Origin: Anderseniella sp963698275
GTDB taxonomy: Bacteria > Pseudomonadota > Alphaproteobacteria > Rhizobiales > Aestuariivirgaceae
Length of the DNA stretch: 64,000 bases
Assembly: GCA_963698275.1 (NCBI GenBank)
Contig: CAVOQE010000009.1
Location: 248,001 to 312,000 of the forward strand
Reading direction: 5' to 3'
Shown: one piece after another, positions 42,839 to 52,161 of the stretch
How the letters are laid out: each line of letters opens with the position of its first letter
How positions within the stretch are numbered: position 1 is the first letter of the stretch
The notes under the pieces: model-generated
What the model saw: the letters and a program-made list of their open reading frames with translations, nothing else
Databases searched by the model: none
What the model was told of the DNA's origin: nothing
Translations under genes and position numbers: made by a program

Positions 42839-44394
42839 TGCGTGACACCGACCCACTCAATATCGGACAGGTACTGACCGTACAGGCACGTCTCCAGCCC
42901 AACCGTACCGGCGCACGCGACCTCACCAGGGCCATGACATTCGGGCAGTGGAACCGGCGCGCCTGCCGGCTGGCCAACGCGCTCACCGGTCTTGGCCTGT
43001 CAAAAGGCGAACGGGTGGCCATACTTGCCTACAATCGTATCGAATGGGCGGAAATCTTGGCCGCCACCGCAAAGGCAGGCATCATTGCCGTGCCGATCAA
43101 CTTCCGCCTCACCGGCAGTGAAGCAAAGTACATTATCGAAAATTCCGGCGCTGCCGCTGTGATCTGCGAAGACGTACTGGCCCCCACCATTGAAGGCATG
43201 CGCGCTGAAGTCTCAATCCCGACGGATCGCTATTTCCTGATCGACAACGGCAAGGTGGACGGTGAATGGCGGGCCTATGAAGACCTGCTCACCGCCGCGT
43301 CAGATGCCGAGCCAGACGCCGCAGTTTCGCCCGATGACACCTGGTGCCTGATGTATACCTCCGGCACCACAGGCAGACCCAAGGGCGCCATCCGCACTCA
43401 TCGCGGCATTGCCATGCTGGCGCTAATGACGGCGGTCGAGCTGGCCACCAAGCGCGCCGACAACGCGTTGCTGGTCATGCCCATGTGCCACGCCAACTCG
43501 CTGTTCTTCTTCTCCACCTTTGTTTACTCGGGCGCGTCCGTTACCATCTTCTCGCAGGCCAGCTTCGACCCTGCGCTGTGCCTGCGCACAATGGGCGAAA
43601 CCGGCACCACATTCACCTCATTGGTCCCAACCCACTACACCATGATGCTGGACGTGCCGCCGGCAGCGCGCGGCCAGGCCAGCTTCGGCCGGGTAGAGAA
43701 GTTGATGATCTCGTCTGCGCCTGCACGCGCCGACACGAAGCGCGCGGTGATGGAAATGTTCCCCAACACCGGGCTGTTCGAGCTTTATGGCTCCACCGAG
43801 GGCGGCTGGGTGACCATGCTTCATCCGGATGAACAGTTCGACAAGCTTGGCACAGTGGGCCGCGAAACCATTGGTTCCGCGCCAATCCGGCTGCTGGACG
43901 AAGACGGTAAAGAAATGCCGGACGGCCAACCGGGTGAGCTCTATTCGTGCAACCCGTACACATTCACCGGATACTGGAACAATCCGGAGAAAACCGCAGA
44001 AGCCTTCCGCGGCAGCTACATGAGCGTGGGCGACATTGCCATCCGTGACGAGGACGGCTTCATCAGGCTGATTGACCGCAAGAACAATGTCATTATCACC
44101 GGTGGCGAGAACGTCTATCCTTCCGAAGTGGAAGCTGTGATCGGCTCGCACCCAGCCGTCGCCGACGTTGCCGTCATCGGGCGGGCTGACGACAAGTGGG
44201 GCGAATGCGTCACCGCCGCCGTTGTCCGGCGTGCAGACGTGACGCTTGAAGAGGTCACGCTGAGCGATTGGTGCAAGGACAAGCTGGCCGGTTACAAGCG
44301 CCCTCGTTCCATCATCTTCATTACTCCCGAGCAGATGCCGCGCAACGCGACCGGCAAAATCCTGCACCGGCTGCTGCGGGAGCAACTGGGCTGA
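42835..44394 (+). CDS. AMP-forming acyl-CoA ligase
   Basis: 519 residues (ATG at 42835 or 42838). Motifs: MYTSGTTGRPKGAIRTHRG, ELYGSTEGGWVTML, GDIAIRDEDGFIRLIDRKNNVIITGGENVYPSEVE, and the Lys region PRNATGKILHR. It is translationally coupled to the GntR gene and 29 bp upstream of a ThDP-dependent lyase. The pair recalls the ligase-lyase modules that activate a 2-hydroxy acid to its CoA thioester before C-C cleavage, or oxalate to oxalyl-CoA before decarboxylation. Substrate inferred only. Confidence 0.87.
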   Translation: MMRDTDPLNIGQVLTVQARLQPNRTGARDLTRAMTFGQWNRRACRLANALTGLGLSKGERVAILAYNRIEWAEILAATAKAGIIAVPINFRLTGSEAKYIIENSGAAAVICEDVLAPTIEGMRAEVSIPTDRYFLIDNGKVDGEWRAYEDLLTAASDAEPDAAVSPDDTWCLMYTSGTTGRPKGAIRTHRGIAMLALMTAVELATKRADNALLVMPMCHANSLFFFSTFVYSGASVTIFSQASFDPALCLRTMGETGTTFTSLVPTHYTMMLDVPPAARGQASFGRVEKLMISSAPARADTKRAVMEMFPNTGLFELYGSTEGGWVTMLHPDEQFDKLGTVGRETIGSAPIRLLDEDGKEMPDGQPGELYSCNPYTFTGYWNNPEKTAEAFRGSYMSVGDIAIRDEDGFIRLIDRKNNVIITGGENVYPSEVEAVIGSHPAVADVAVIGRADDKWGECVTAAVVRRADVTLEEVTLSDWCKDKLAGYKRPRSIIFITPEQMPRNATGKILHRLLREQLG

Positions 44395-44423
44395 CCCCAA
44401 TTCAAGAAAAGGACTAGACCGCG

Positions 44424-46175
44424 ATGACCGTGAGTGCTGCAGACATTCCCCGCCAGGATCTGAATGACGATCCGTTGAGCGTTGCCGCCTGGATTGCCAA
44501 GGCACTGAAGGCGCGTGGTGTTGACCGTATTTTCGGCCTGCAGGGCGGCCACATCCAGCCGATCTGGGATTACGCCGCACAGGCCGGTATCCGCATCATC
44601 GACGTGCGTGATGAGCGCGCTGCCGTTCACATGGCCCACGCCCACGCCGAGCTGACCGGTGGTCTTGGTGTCGCCATGGTGACTGCAGGACCCGGGGTGA
44701 CCAACACCGTCACGTCCATGGCCAACGCATCGCTGGCGCGCGTACCGGTACTGCTGATCGGCGGTTGCACCTCCAGACCGCAGGCCAATATGGGCCCGCT
44801 TCAGGACATTCCGCACGTTGATATTCTGAAGCCCGTGTGCCGCTATTCCCGCACTGCGCGGGTGGCCGAGCAGGTATTGCGTGAGATGGACGAAGCAATC
44901 GCTCGCAGCCATGGCGATCTGGGAGAACCGGGTCCTGCCTACATCGAAATCCCGACGGACGTGTTGCGTACGCACGTGCAGCCGCAACTGGTGCTGGACG
45001 AATGGCTCAACGGTACGCCACGCCGCAAGCTTCAACCTGAACCGGATGCGGTGGCGGAAGCTGTATCTGCGATCCGGTCTGCCAGGCGCCCGCTGGTCAT
45101 CTCAGGCCGGGGCGCGCGAAATGCCGGCGCTGAGCTGGTGCGTTTCCTCGATGCAGCAGATGCGCTCTACCTGGACACCCAGGAAAGCCGCGGGCTCGTG
45201 CCGACCGGCCACCCCGCTTTTGCCGGCGCGGTGCGTGGCGCTGTGATGGGACAGTCCGACCTGGTTATCGTGCTGGGCCGCAAGCTCGACTACCAGACCG
45301 CTTATGGCTCACCAGCGGTGTACGGCGATGCCCGCTTCATCCGCATTGCCGACACCGCAGGAGAGTTGATCGATAACCGCCGCGGTTCGCCTGAATTGCT
45401 GGCCGATGTCGGCCTGGCGCTCGATGCAATCACTGATGCGCTGGGCAACGATGCGGGCAGCCGCGATGATGAGTGGCTGGGCGACTTGCGCGCCAAGCAC
45501 AAGCAACGCATCGCAAAGGGTAAGGCAGCGAAAACCCCGCAGACCGGCGCGGACGGGAAGATCCATCCAATGGCGATTTTCAATGCCATCAAACAGAAGG
45601 CCGATGACGACTATATCGCCATTGCCGATGGCGGCGACTTGCTGAGCTTCGCCCGCATCGGGCTGGAAGCCTCCACCTATATGGATGCAGGCGCCTTCGG
45701 CTGCCTCGGTGTTGGCGTGCCGTTTGCTGTGGCAGCAAGCCTCGCTTATCCTGGCCGCCAGGTGATTTCGGTCAACGGCGACGGTGCCTTCGGCTTCAAT
45801 GCCATGGAAATCGACACCGCCGTCCGTCACGGCGCGACGCCGGTATGGATCGTGTCAAACAATGCCGCCTGGAACATCGAACGTTTTGACCAGGACACCA
45901 ACTATGGCGGCCGCGTCGTCGGCACCACCTTGCAACATGCTGACTATGCAGCCTTGGCGAAGGCGCTGGGTGCCCATGGCGAGCGGGTGGAGGACCCCGC
46001 CGACCTACCCGCCGCACTGGAACGCGCCATGGCCAATGCGCCTGCACTGATCGACGTGGTGACTTCACAGGATGCGGTGTCGTCAGATGCACAGAAAGGT
46101 CTGGGCTTTGTGCCCGACTACCAGGCGCTCACCGCGTGGGATGACGCCGAGCGCAGGCGCCGTGGCGAGATTTGA
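44424..46175 (+). CDS. ThDP-dependent lyase/decarboxylase, 2-hydroxyacyl-CoA lyase/oxalyl-CoA decarboxylase-like
   Basis: 583 residues with the three-domain acetolactate synthase fold. ThDP-activating Glu64 lies in VRDERAAVHMAHAHAELTGG. The central domain includes RPLVISGRGARNAGAEL. The C-terminal ThDP motif is NGDGAFGFNAMEIDTAVRHG with the closing SNNAAWN at about residues 451-485. It lacks the FAD-site features expected of anabolic acetolactate synthase and is not followed by a regulatory subunit gene. With a CoA ligase directly upstream, an acyl-CoA lyase role is plausible: 2-hydroxyacyl-CoA to a carbonyl plus formyl-CoA, or oxalyl-CoA to formyl-CoA. Confidence 0.8.
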   Translation: MTVSAADIPRQDLNDDPLSVAAWIAKALKARGVDRIFGLQGGHIQPIWDYAAQAGIRIIDVRDERAAVHMAHAHAELTGGLGVAMVTAGPGVTNTVTSMANASLARVPVLLIGGCTSRPQANMGPLQDIPHVDILKPVCRYSRTARVAEQVLREMDEAIARSHGDLGEPGPAYIEIPTDVLRTHVQPQLVLDEWLNGTPRRKLQPEPDAVAEAVSAIRSARRPLVISGRGARNAGAELVRFLDAADALYLDTQESRGLVPTGHPAFAGAVRGAVMGQSDLVIVLGRKLDYQTAYGSPAVYGDARFIRIADTAGELIDNRRGSPELLADVGLALDAITDALGNDAGSRDDEWLGDLRAKHKQRIAKGKAAKTPQTGADGKIHPMAIFNAIKQKADDDYIAIADGGDLLSFARIGLEASTYMDAGAFGCLGVGVPFAVAASLAYPGRQVISVNGDGAFGFNAMEIDTAVRHGATPVWIVSNNAAWNIERFDQDTNYGGRVVGTTLQHADYAALAKALGAHGERVEDPADLPAALERAMANAPALIDVVTSQDAVSSDAQKGLGFVPDYQALTAWDDAERRRRGEI

Positions 46176-46201
46176 ACTTGTCGAATAAATGGAGAGATGA
46201 G

Positions 46202-46291
46202 ATGAAACGCCCTTTGGATCGCTGGCGGCTGGATTATATCTGCTTTGGGATAATTGAATGCTTTCGCCGCGCCGCTTCACACGTCAACTGA
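46202..46291 (+). CDS. Possible small protein or truncated remnant, 29 residues
   Basis: Starts MKRPLDRWRLDYICFGI and ends with CFRRAASHVN, 26 bp after the lyase stop, with GGAGA 6 bp upstream of the ATG. The opening resembles the N-terminus of a small permease subunit, with a basic stretch before a hydrophobic segment, but it ends before any full membrane helix. It could be the remnant of a transporter gene that once closed the ligase-lyase operon. Confidence 0.3.
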   Translation: MKRPLDRWRLDYICFGIIECFRRAASHVN

Positions 46292-46339
46292 GCGTTCGAA
46301 CCAGCCCTTGTGAAATTCACGACCTAATGGCAGCTGACC

Positions 46340-47883
46340 CTAGGGCTGGACATCCTTCAGTTCATGCTTGCGGCGGTTCATGTAGTCCTTGAGCGCGTCA
46401 TCCACCGCTTCGTCCATCGGTGGTTCTTCGTAGGCTTCCAGCATCTGCTTCCAGACAACATTGGCGCGCTCGGTGGCGGTTTTCGAACCGGCTTCCTCCC
46501 AGTTCTCGAAATTGCTCCAGTCAGACACCATCGGCTGGTAAAATGCCGTTTCAAAACGCGCCAGCGTGTGCGGCTCACCAAAGAAATGCCCGCCCGGCTC
46601 GACACCGGCAATGGCATCAACGCCCAGGGCGTCATCGCTCATATCCAGGGGCTCCAGAGACGCGACCCATTGCCGGATCATTTCAGCGTCGATCACGCAC
46701 TTCTCCATGGACGCCGACAGGCCGCCTTCCAGCCAGCCCAGGCCGTGATGCACGATATTGGCATGCCCCATGATCACCGCCCACAGGGACATGGCGGTCT
46801 CATAGGTCGATTGCGCATCCACGCAATTCGACGCGTTCACGTTTGAAGACCTGTATGGCAGTTTGAAATAGCGCGCGATCTGGCCGCCGATCAGCACCGC
46901 CTTGACATATTCCGGCGTGCCGAAGGCAGGAGCGCCGGACTTCATGTCCACATTGGAGGTAAACCCGCCAAACAGCACAGGCGCGCCCGGATTGGCCATC
47001 TGCGCCAGTGCGATCACCGCCAGCGCTTCTGCGGTCTGCTGCACCAGTGCACCGGCAATCGTCACCGGGCTCATGGCACCGGCCAGCGTGAACGGGGTCA
47101 CCGCAACCGCCTGGCCATATTCGCCGAAACACAACAGGCCTTCGAGCAGTTCCTCATCCACGCGGCGCGGGCTGTTGACGTTGAACGACGTCAGCAGCGA
47201 GCACTCGGACTTCAACTGGTCAAGGCTGACACCGCGCGCAATGGCCACCATCTCGATGGCGTCCGCGCCCGGAACTCCGACACCGTGCGCACAAACGCCG
47301 ACCGGTCGGTGTATTTCAAAATGGCATAGGCATTGTCCAGATGCCGGGTCGGCACCGGCAGGTCCATCGGCTCGACAATGGAGCCACCCATTGTGTGGCA
47401 CACACCGAGTGCATGGTTCAGCTTCACCAGGTCGACCAGCGCATCGTAGGTGCCCGGACGCCGGCCATTGTCCAGATCATTGATGTTGGGCGGTGAACCG
47501 ACGGTGTTGAAGTTGATGTAATTGCCGCCCATGACCGTATTGCGCTCCGGATTGCGGCCATGCACGGCAAAGGTTTCCGGCGCCAGCGCCACAAAATGCT
47601 CGACCGTTGCGCGATCCATGCGTGCCAACCCGGTCTCGTGATCGACCTTGCAACCGTTCTTCTCCAGAATATCCAGGCATCTGGCAGACAGGAACTCCAG
47701 GCCGGATTCCTGCAACACCCGGAAGGCGGCATCAATCAGCCGGTTGAGATCATCCTGGCCAAGCAATTCGACAGGCGGCAACGGATTGCGGAACACCCCG
47801 ATCGGTTCCGGCAATTGTCCCGAAGACCGGTCCGGCCGGTTGCCACCCCTCGCTCTGCGTCTTCCACCTTGGCGTGCTGACAT
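46340..47883 (-). pseudogene. Trimethylamine methyltransferase (MttB) family protein, split by a -1 frameshift
   Basis: The N-terminal half reads from ATG 47883 (MSARQGGRRRARGG) to about 47270. The C-terminal half continues in another frame to 46340. The break falls between FVRTVSEFR and ADAIEMVAIARG, and one inserted base near 47265-47272 joins them into about 514 residues, the normal family length. Conserved stretches include CHTMGGSIVEPMDLP, FTLAGAMSPVTIAGALVQQTAE, LFGGFTSNVDMKSGAPAFG and HHGLGWLEGGL. There is no in-frame amber codon, so this is a non-pyrrolysine member. Such proteins demethylate quaternary amines to a corrinoid protein; no corrinoid gene is nearby. Confidence 0.85.
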
Positions 47884-48332
47884 GATAGCGTCCTTTTGCT
47901 GACAAACGGGGTCGTTGTTCGCCTCCTGAACGCTAGGCCCGCACCACATCGCCAACATGACCAGTTAGGACAAATTCTTGGCATTGCAGGACAATGATTG
48001 ACAATTTCTCCAAACCAAGATGAAACCAGCACTTATACCAAAGGAAATAGTTATTGACCCATTTGACCGATTTTTCGTGTTTGCCGGCTAGGCATGCTTC
48101 GCGCCTTGGTCTGGACGACCACAAGTGGAGCATAACGACGTCCGGCGGACGCGAAAAACCGGCCTTCAGTGGGCCAAATCCGTCCATCTGGTGCGTTGCG
48201 GCGCTTGCCCGATACACCGCATCGCGCTACGCACCGCGCCTGCCAGAGTGAACGGATTTGACTCCATCAAATGGGTCAATAACTATTTCCTTTGGTATTA
48301 AGCATGACCAACCTGAATTTCCCGAGAGCCGA
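47884..48332. other. Intergenic region of about 450 bp holding a MITE-like element
   Basis: Between the divergent mttB-like gene and cysD. Positions 48032-48302 form a 271-bp element with inverted ends (see repeat entries); the interior (48085-48266) has short frames on both strands but no recognisable protein. The cysD ATG lies 30 bp beyond the right end. 47884-48031 probably holds the mttB-like promoter; no clear motif seen. Confidence 0.55.
48032..48302. mobile_element. MITE-like element with inverted terminal repeats
   Basis: The left end (48032-48084) is the reverse complement of copy A at 33698-33750 with about eight differences. The right end (48267-48302) repeats the core TCAAATGGGTCAATAACT and TTTCCTTTGGTATTAAG. 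Left and right ends match each other almost perfectly over 36 bp, in inverse orientation. The interior is about 180 bp and encodes no transposase. This is the organisation of a non-autonomous miniature element; target-site duplication was not evident by eye. Confidence 0.6.
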
Positions 48333-49244
48333 ATGACCCGATTTTCCAAACCAAGTCATCTGCAGCAGCTGGAAGCCGAAAGCATTCACATCATGCGCGA
48401 GGTCGCAGCCCAGTGTGAAAAACCGGTGATGCTGTATTCCGTCGGCAAGGATTCCGCCGTCATGCTGCATCTGGCCATGAAAGCGTTTTACCCGGCCAGA
48501 CCACCCTTCCCGCTTTTACATGTGGACACCACCTGGAAGTTTCGCGAAATGATCAAATTTCGCGATGAGACCGCGACCAGGCTTGGCCTGGACCTGATCG
48601 TCCATATCAACCAGGAAGGTGTCGAAGCCAACGTCAATCCGTTCACCGCAGGGTCGACCCGGCATACCGAAGTCATGAAAACCGACGCGCTCAAACAGGC
48701 TCTCGACAAGTACGGCTTTGATGCAGCGTTCGGCGGCGCCCGCCGCGATGAAGAAAAATCCCGCGCCAAGGAACGCATATTCTCGTTCCGCAATGCGCAG
48801 CATCGCTGGGACCCGAAAAACCAGCGCCCGGAGCTCTGGCGCACCTACAACACCCGTATCAACAAAGGTGAATCCATGCGCGTCTTCCCGCTGTCAAACT
48901 GGACCGAGCTGGATATCTGGCAGTACATACGCGATGAAAACATTCCCATCGTGCCCTTGTATTTTGCCGCGCAGAGACCGGTGGTCAAACGCGGGAGCGA
49001 CCTGATCATGGTTGATGATGACCGCATGCCGCTGAACAAGGGTGAGACGCCCGAAATGCAGATGGTGCGGTTCCGCACGCTTGGCTGCTATCCGCTGACC
49101 GGTGCCACGCAGAGCAGTGCCGCAACGCTGGAAGAAATCATTGCCGAAATGCTCATCACCACCACGTCTGAACGCGCCGGCCGGGTTATCGACCACGACC
49201 AGTCCGCGTCGATGGAAAAGAAGAAGCAGGAGGGGTATTTCTGA
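48333..49244 (+). CDS. cysD: Sulfate adenylyltransferase small subunit
   Basis: 303 residues from ATG 48333 (MTRFSKPSHLQQLEAESIHI); the frame from 48258 reads through the repeat end and is rejected. PP-loop ATPase motif LYSVGKDSAVMLHLAMKAF, then FGGARRDEEKSRAKERIFSFR and FPLSNWTELDIWQYI. With CysN it forms adenylylsulfate from ATP and sulfate. The stop overlaps the cysNC start by one base (TGATG at 49244). Confidence 0.97.
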   Translation: MTRFSKPSHLQQLEAESIHIMREVAAQCEKPVMLYSVGKDSAVMLHLAMKAFYPARPPFPLLHVDTTWKFREMIKFRDETATRLGLDLIVHINQEGVEANVNPFTAGSTRHTEVMKTDALKQALDKYGFDAAFGGARRDEEKSRAKERIFSFRNAQHRWDPKNQRPELWRTYNTRINKGESMRVFPLSNWTELDIWQYIRDENIPIVPLYFAAQRPVVKRGSDLIMVDDDRMPLNKGETPEMQMVRFRTLGCYPLTGATQSSAATLEEIIAEMLITTTSERAGRVIDHDQSASMEKKKQEGYF

Positions 49245-51148
49245 TGCAGACCCCTGACCTCACCGCCGACAATATCGAAGCCTACCTTGCCGAGCAGTCC
49301 GCCAAGGACATGTTGCGCTTCATCACCTGCGGATCGGTGGACGACGGCAAGTCCACGCTGATCGGCCGATTGCTGTATGAATCGAAACTGATCTTTGACG
49401 ATCAGTTGTCGGCGCTTGAAGCAGACTCGAAACGCGTCGGCACGCAAGGCGGCAGTATCGACTTTGCGCTGCTTGTTGACGGGCTTGCCGCGGAACGCGA
49501 ACAGGGCATTACCATCGATGTCGCCTACCGCGCCTTTACCACGCCGAAGCGCAAGTTCATCGTGGCCGACACGCCGGGCCATGAACAATACACCCGCAAC
49601 ATGGCCACCGGCGCGTCGACCGCTGACCTTGCGGTGCTGCTGGTGGACGCGACCAAGGGCATCCTGACCCAGACGCGCCGCCATGCCTATATCGTGACAC
49701 TGCTCGGCATCCGGCAACTGGTACTGGCGGTCAACAAGATGGACCTGGTGGACAATGACGAAGCCACCTATCGCGCCATCGAGAAAGACTTTCTCACCTT
49801 CGCCGAAGAGATCGGTGCCGGCGATGTGACATGCATTCCCATGTCGGCCCTGACCGGCTGCAATGTTACGGAAAAGGGTCCGGAAACACCCTGGTATGAC
49901 GGTGCGTGCCTGCTGCAGCATCTGGAAACCGTCGACATGCTGCAACACGATCATGACCAGCCCGCCCGCCTGCCGGTACAGTGGGTGTGCCGCCCAGACC
50001 GCACGTTCCGAGGTTTTGCCGGTACGCTGGTGTCAGGCACCCTGAAGCAGGGCGACAAGGTGAAAGTGCTGCCGTCGGCACGTGAAAGCACCATTGCCCG
50101 CATCGTTACCCACGACGGTGATCTGGACCATGCGCAGTCAGGCCAGGCCATCATGCTGACGCTTGCCGACGAGATAGACGCCAGCCGCGGCAATGTGATT
50201 TGCGCCGCCGATGCGCCGGTGGAGGTTGCCGACCAGTTTGAAGCCCAGATACTGTGGATGGGTGATGAGCCGATGCTGCCGGGCAGGCCTTACCTGATCA
50301 AGCTGGGCGCACGCACGGTGCCGGCCAAGCTCGCGCAACCCAAATACGAGGTCAACGTCAACACGCTGGAGCACACCGCCGCAAAGACCCTGGAACTCAA
50401 CCAGATCGGCATGTGCAATATCAGCCTTGATGAGGAACTGCCGTTCACCGCCTATACCGACAACCGCGATCTTGGAGGCTTCATCATCATTGACCGGGCC
50501 AGCAACACGACGGTCGGCCTCGGGCTGATCAATTTCGCGCTCAGACGGGCCAGCAACATTCACTGGCAGGCGCTTGATATCCATAAAGGTACCCGTGCCG
50601 CCACCAAGAACCAGCAATCGACGGTGCTGTGGTTTACCGGCCTGTCAGGCTCGGGCAAGTCGACCGTTGCCAATATTGTTGAAAAACGCCTCACCGCCAT
50701 GGGCCATCACACCTATCTGCTTGATGGCGACAATGTCCGCCATGGCCTTAATCGCGATCTGGGCTTTACCGATGCCGACCGGGTGGAAAACATCCGCCGC
50801 GTTTCCGAGGTCTCAAAACTGATGGCGGACGCCGGCCTGATCGTGCTGGTGTCATTCATCTCGCCGTTCCGGGCCGAGCGTCGCATGGCGCGCGACATGC
50901 TTGAGCCCGGTGAGTTTATCGAAGTCCATGTCGATACGCCGCTTGAGGTCTGTGAAGCGCGCGACGTCAAGGGACTGTACGCCAAGGCCCGCGCCGGCGA
51001 GATCAAGAATTTCACCGGTATCGACAGTGACTATGAAGAACCCGAAAACGCGGAAATCACCATCAACACGGCCGAGAAATCGCCTGAGACAACCGCCGGC
51101 GAGATTGTCGAACACCTGGAAAACACCGGAAGACTGAAACCGGCATGA
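49244..51148 (+). CDS. cysNC: Bifunctional sulfate adenylyltransferase large subunit/adenylylsulfate kinase
   Basis: 634 residues. N-terminal GTPase of the EF-Tu type: P-loop TCGSVDDGKSTLIGRLLY, DTPGHEQYTRNMATGAS, and NKMDLVDN. A C-terminal APS kinase starts near residue 460: WFTGLSGSGKSTVANIVEKRL, LDGDNVRHGLNRDLGF and the FISPFRAERRMAR segment. Product is PAPS, for sulfate assimilation or sulfotransferases. Translationally coupled to cysD and overlapping the ornithine cyclodeaminase family gene by 4 bp (ATGA at 51145-51148). Confidence 0.97.
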   Translation: MQTPDLTADNIEAYLAEQSAKDMLRFITCGSVDDGKSTLIGRLLYESKLIFDDQLSALEADSKRVGTQGGSIDFALLVDGLAAEREQGITIDVAYRAFTTPKRKFIVADTPGHEQYTRNMATGASTADLAVLLVDATKGILTQTRRHAYIVTLLGIRQLVLAVNKMDLVDNDEATYRAIEKDFLTFAEEIGAGDVTCIPMSALTGCNVTEKGPETPWYDGACLLQHLETVDMLQHDHDQPARLPVQWVCRPDRTFRGFAGTLVSGTLKQGDKVKVLPSARESTIARIVTHDGDLDHAQSGQAIMLTLADEIDASRGNVICAADAPVEVADQFEAQILWMGDEPMLPGRPYLIKLGARTVPAKLAQPKYEVNVNTLEHTAAKTLELNQIGMCNISLDEELPFTAYTDNRDLGGFIIIDRASNTTVGLGLINFALRRASNIHWQALDIHKGTRAATKNQQSTVLWFTGLSGSGKSTVANIVEKRLTAMGHHTYLLDGDNVRHGLNRDLGFTDADRVENIRRVSEVSKLMADAGLIVLVSFISPFRAERRMARDMLEPGEFIEVHVDTPLEVCEARDVKGLYAKARAGEIKNFTGIDSDYEEPENAEITINTAEKSPETTAGEIVEHLENTGRLKPA

Positions 51149-52161
51149 GCAGCAACCAGGAACCAGTTAAACTGACCTGGCTGAGCGGGCCGGACATCGA
51201 CCGGCTGGCAATGACCGATGATGAAATAATCGCAGCGGTCGAAGAAGGCCTTGTGGCGCAGGGTACGCCTGATGGCGCGGTGATCGAACCACGCATGCAT
51301 CTGACGCCAGACCCCGCGTTCAACGGACATTTCAATGTGCTGCGCGGCTATGTGGCGCCGCTTGGCCTGGCCGGCGTCAAGATCGTCGGCGACTATGTCG
51401 ACAACTACAAAAAGGGCCTGCCGTCGGAAATGGCCCTGCTCAACCTGTTTGATCCGCAAACCGGCATGCCGCGCGCCATTCTCGATGCAACCCTGATCAC
51501 CGATGCCCGCACCGGCGCACTGACCGCCATCGGCGCAAAACACCTGGCGCGCAAGGGGTCAAAAGTCCTCGGCCATATCGGCGCCCGCGGCACGGCGTAC
51601 TGGAATGTGCGCCTGCTCGATCACCTGTATGATTTCGACGAGATCAGGGTGCATTCGCGCCGTCCGGAAAGCCGGGAAGCCTTTGCAGCGAAGCTCGAAG
51701 CTGACCTCGGCAAGAAAATCATCGTGACCGACAACTGGCGCGACTGCCTGGAAGGCGCCGATATCATGGTCGAAGCGTCCCGGCTGGCCAAACGCGAAGA
51801 ACTATTCCGGGCAGACTGGGTGAAACCGGGCACCTGCGTCATTCCCTACGGCACAGTGTCTGCGCTGGACATCCGCATGACGGACATCATGGACAAGGTG
51901 GTCATTGATGATGTCGGCCAGTTCCGGGCCGGGAAACTCGGCGCACTCCGGCCCCATATCGATGCCGGCCTGATATCCGAGGACACCGTGCACGGCGAGC
52001 TTTGCCAGATTGTCACCGGCGCAAAACCGGGTCGCGAAAGCGACGACGAGACAATCCTGTTCTGGCATCGCGGTCTGTCACTGTCGGACATTACACTTGG
52101 CGCCGCCATGCTCAAAAAGGCCGAAAAACTAGGCATAGGACAGCAGTTGGTCTACAGGTAA
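51145..52161 (+). CDS. Ornithine cyclodeaminase/mu-crystallin family oxidoreductase
   Basis: 338 residues, with ATG 51145 inside the end of cysNC. Family features: KIVGDYVDNYKKGLPSEMALLNLFDPQTGMPRAILDATLITDARTGALTAIGAKHLARKG, then the NAD(P) fold VLGHIGARGTAYWNVRLL, where the usual GxGxQA motif reads GARGTA. EIRVHSRRPESREAF follows. Members act as ketimine reductases, amino-acid cyclodeaminases or alanine dehydrogenases. Coupling to PAPS synthesis is unusual and might point to a sulfur amino acid or sulfonate substrate. Its 3' end overlaps the convergent lyase-fusion gene by 10 bp. Confidence 0.85.
   Translation: MSSNQEPVKLTWLSGPDIDRLAMTDDEIIAAVEEGLVAQGTPDGAVIEPRMHLTPDPAFNGHFNVLRGYVAPLGLAGVKIVGDYVDNYKKGLPSEMALLNLFDPQTGMPRAILDATLITDARTGALTAIGAKHLARKGSKVLGHIGARGTAYWNVRLLDHLYDFDEIRVHSRRPESREAFAAKLEADLGKKIIVTDNWRDCLEGADIMVEASRLAKREELFRADWVKPGTCVIPYGTVSALDIRMTDIMDKVVIDDVGQFRAGKLGALRPHIDAGLISEDTVHGELCQIVTGAKPGRESDDETILFWHRGLSLSDITLGAAMLKKAEKLGIGQQLVYR

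Noticed and set aside
47255..47290. Pyrrolysine (amber) readthrough as the cause of the split MttB-family gene
   Set aside because: The join requires a change of frame, not readthrough of an in-frame TAG; this is a non-pyrrolysine-type family member.
48054..48251. Short ORFs inside the MITE-like element as a transposase
   Set aside because: At most about 65-95 codons, no DDE or HUH motifs, and frames run into the inverted ends.
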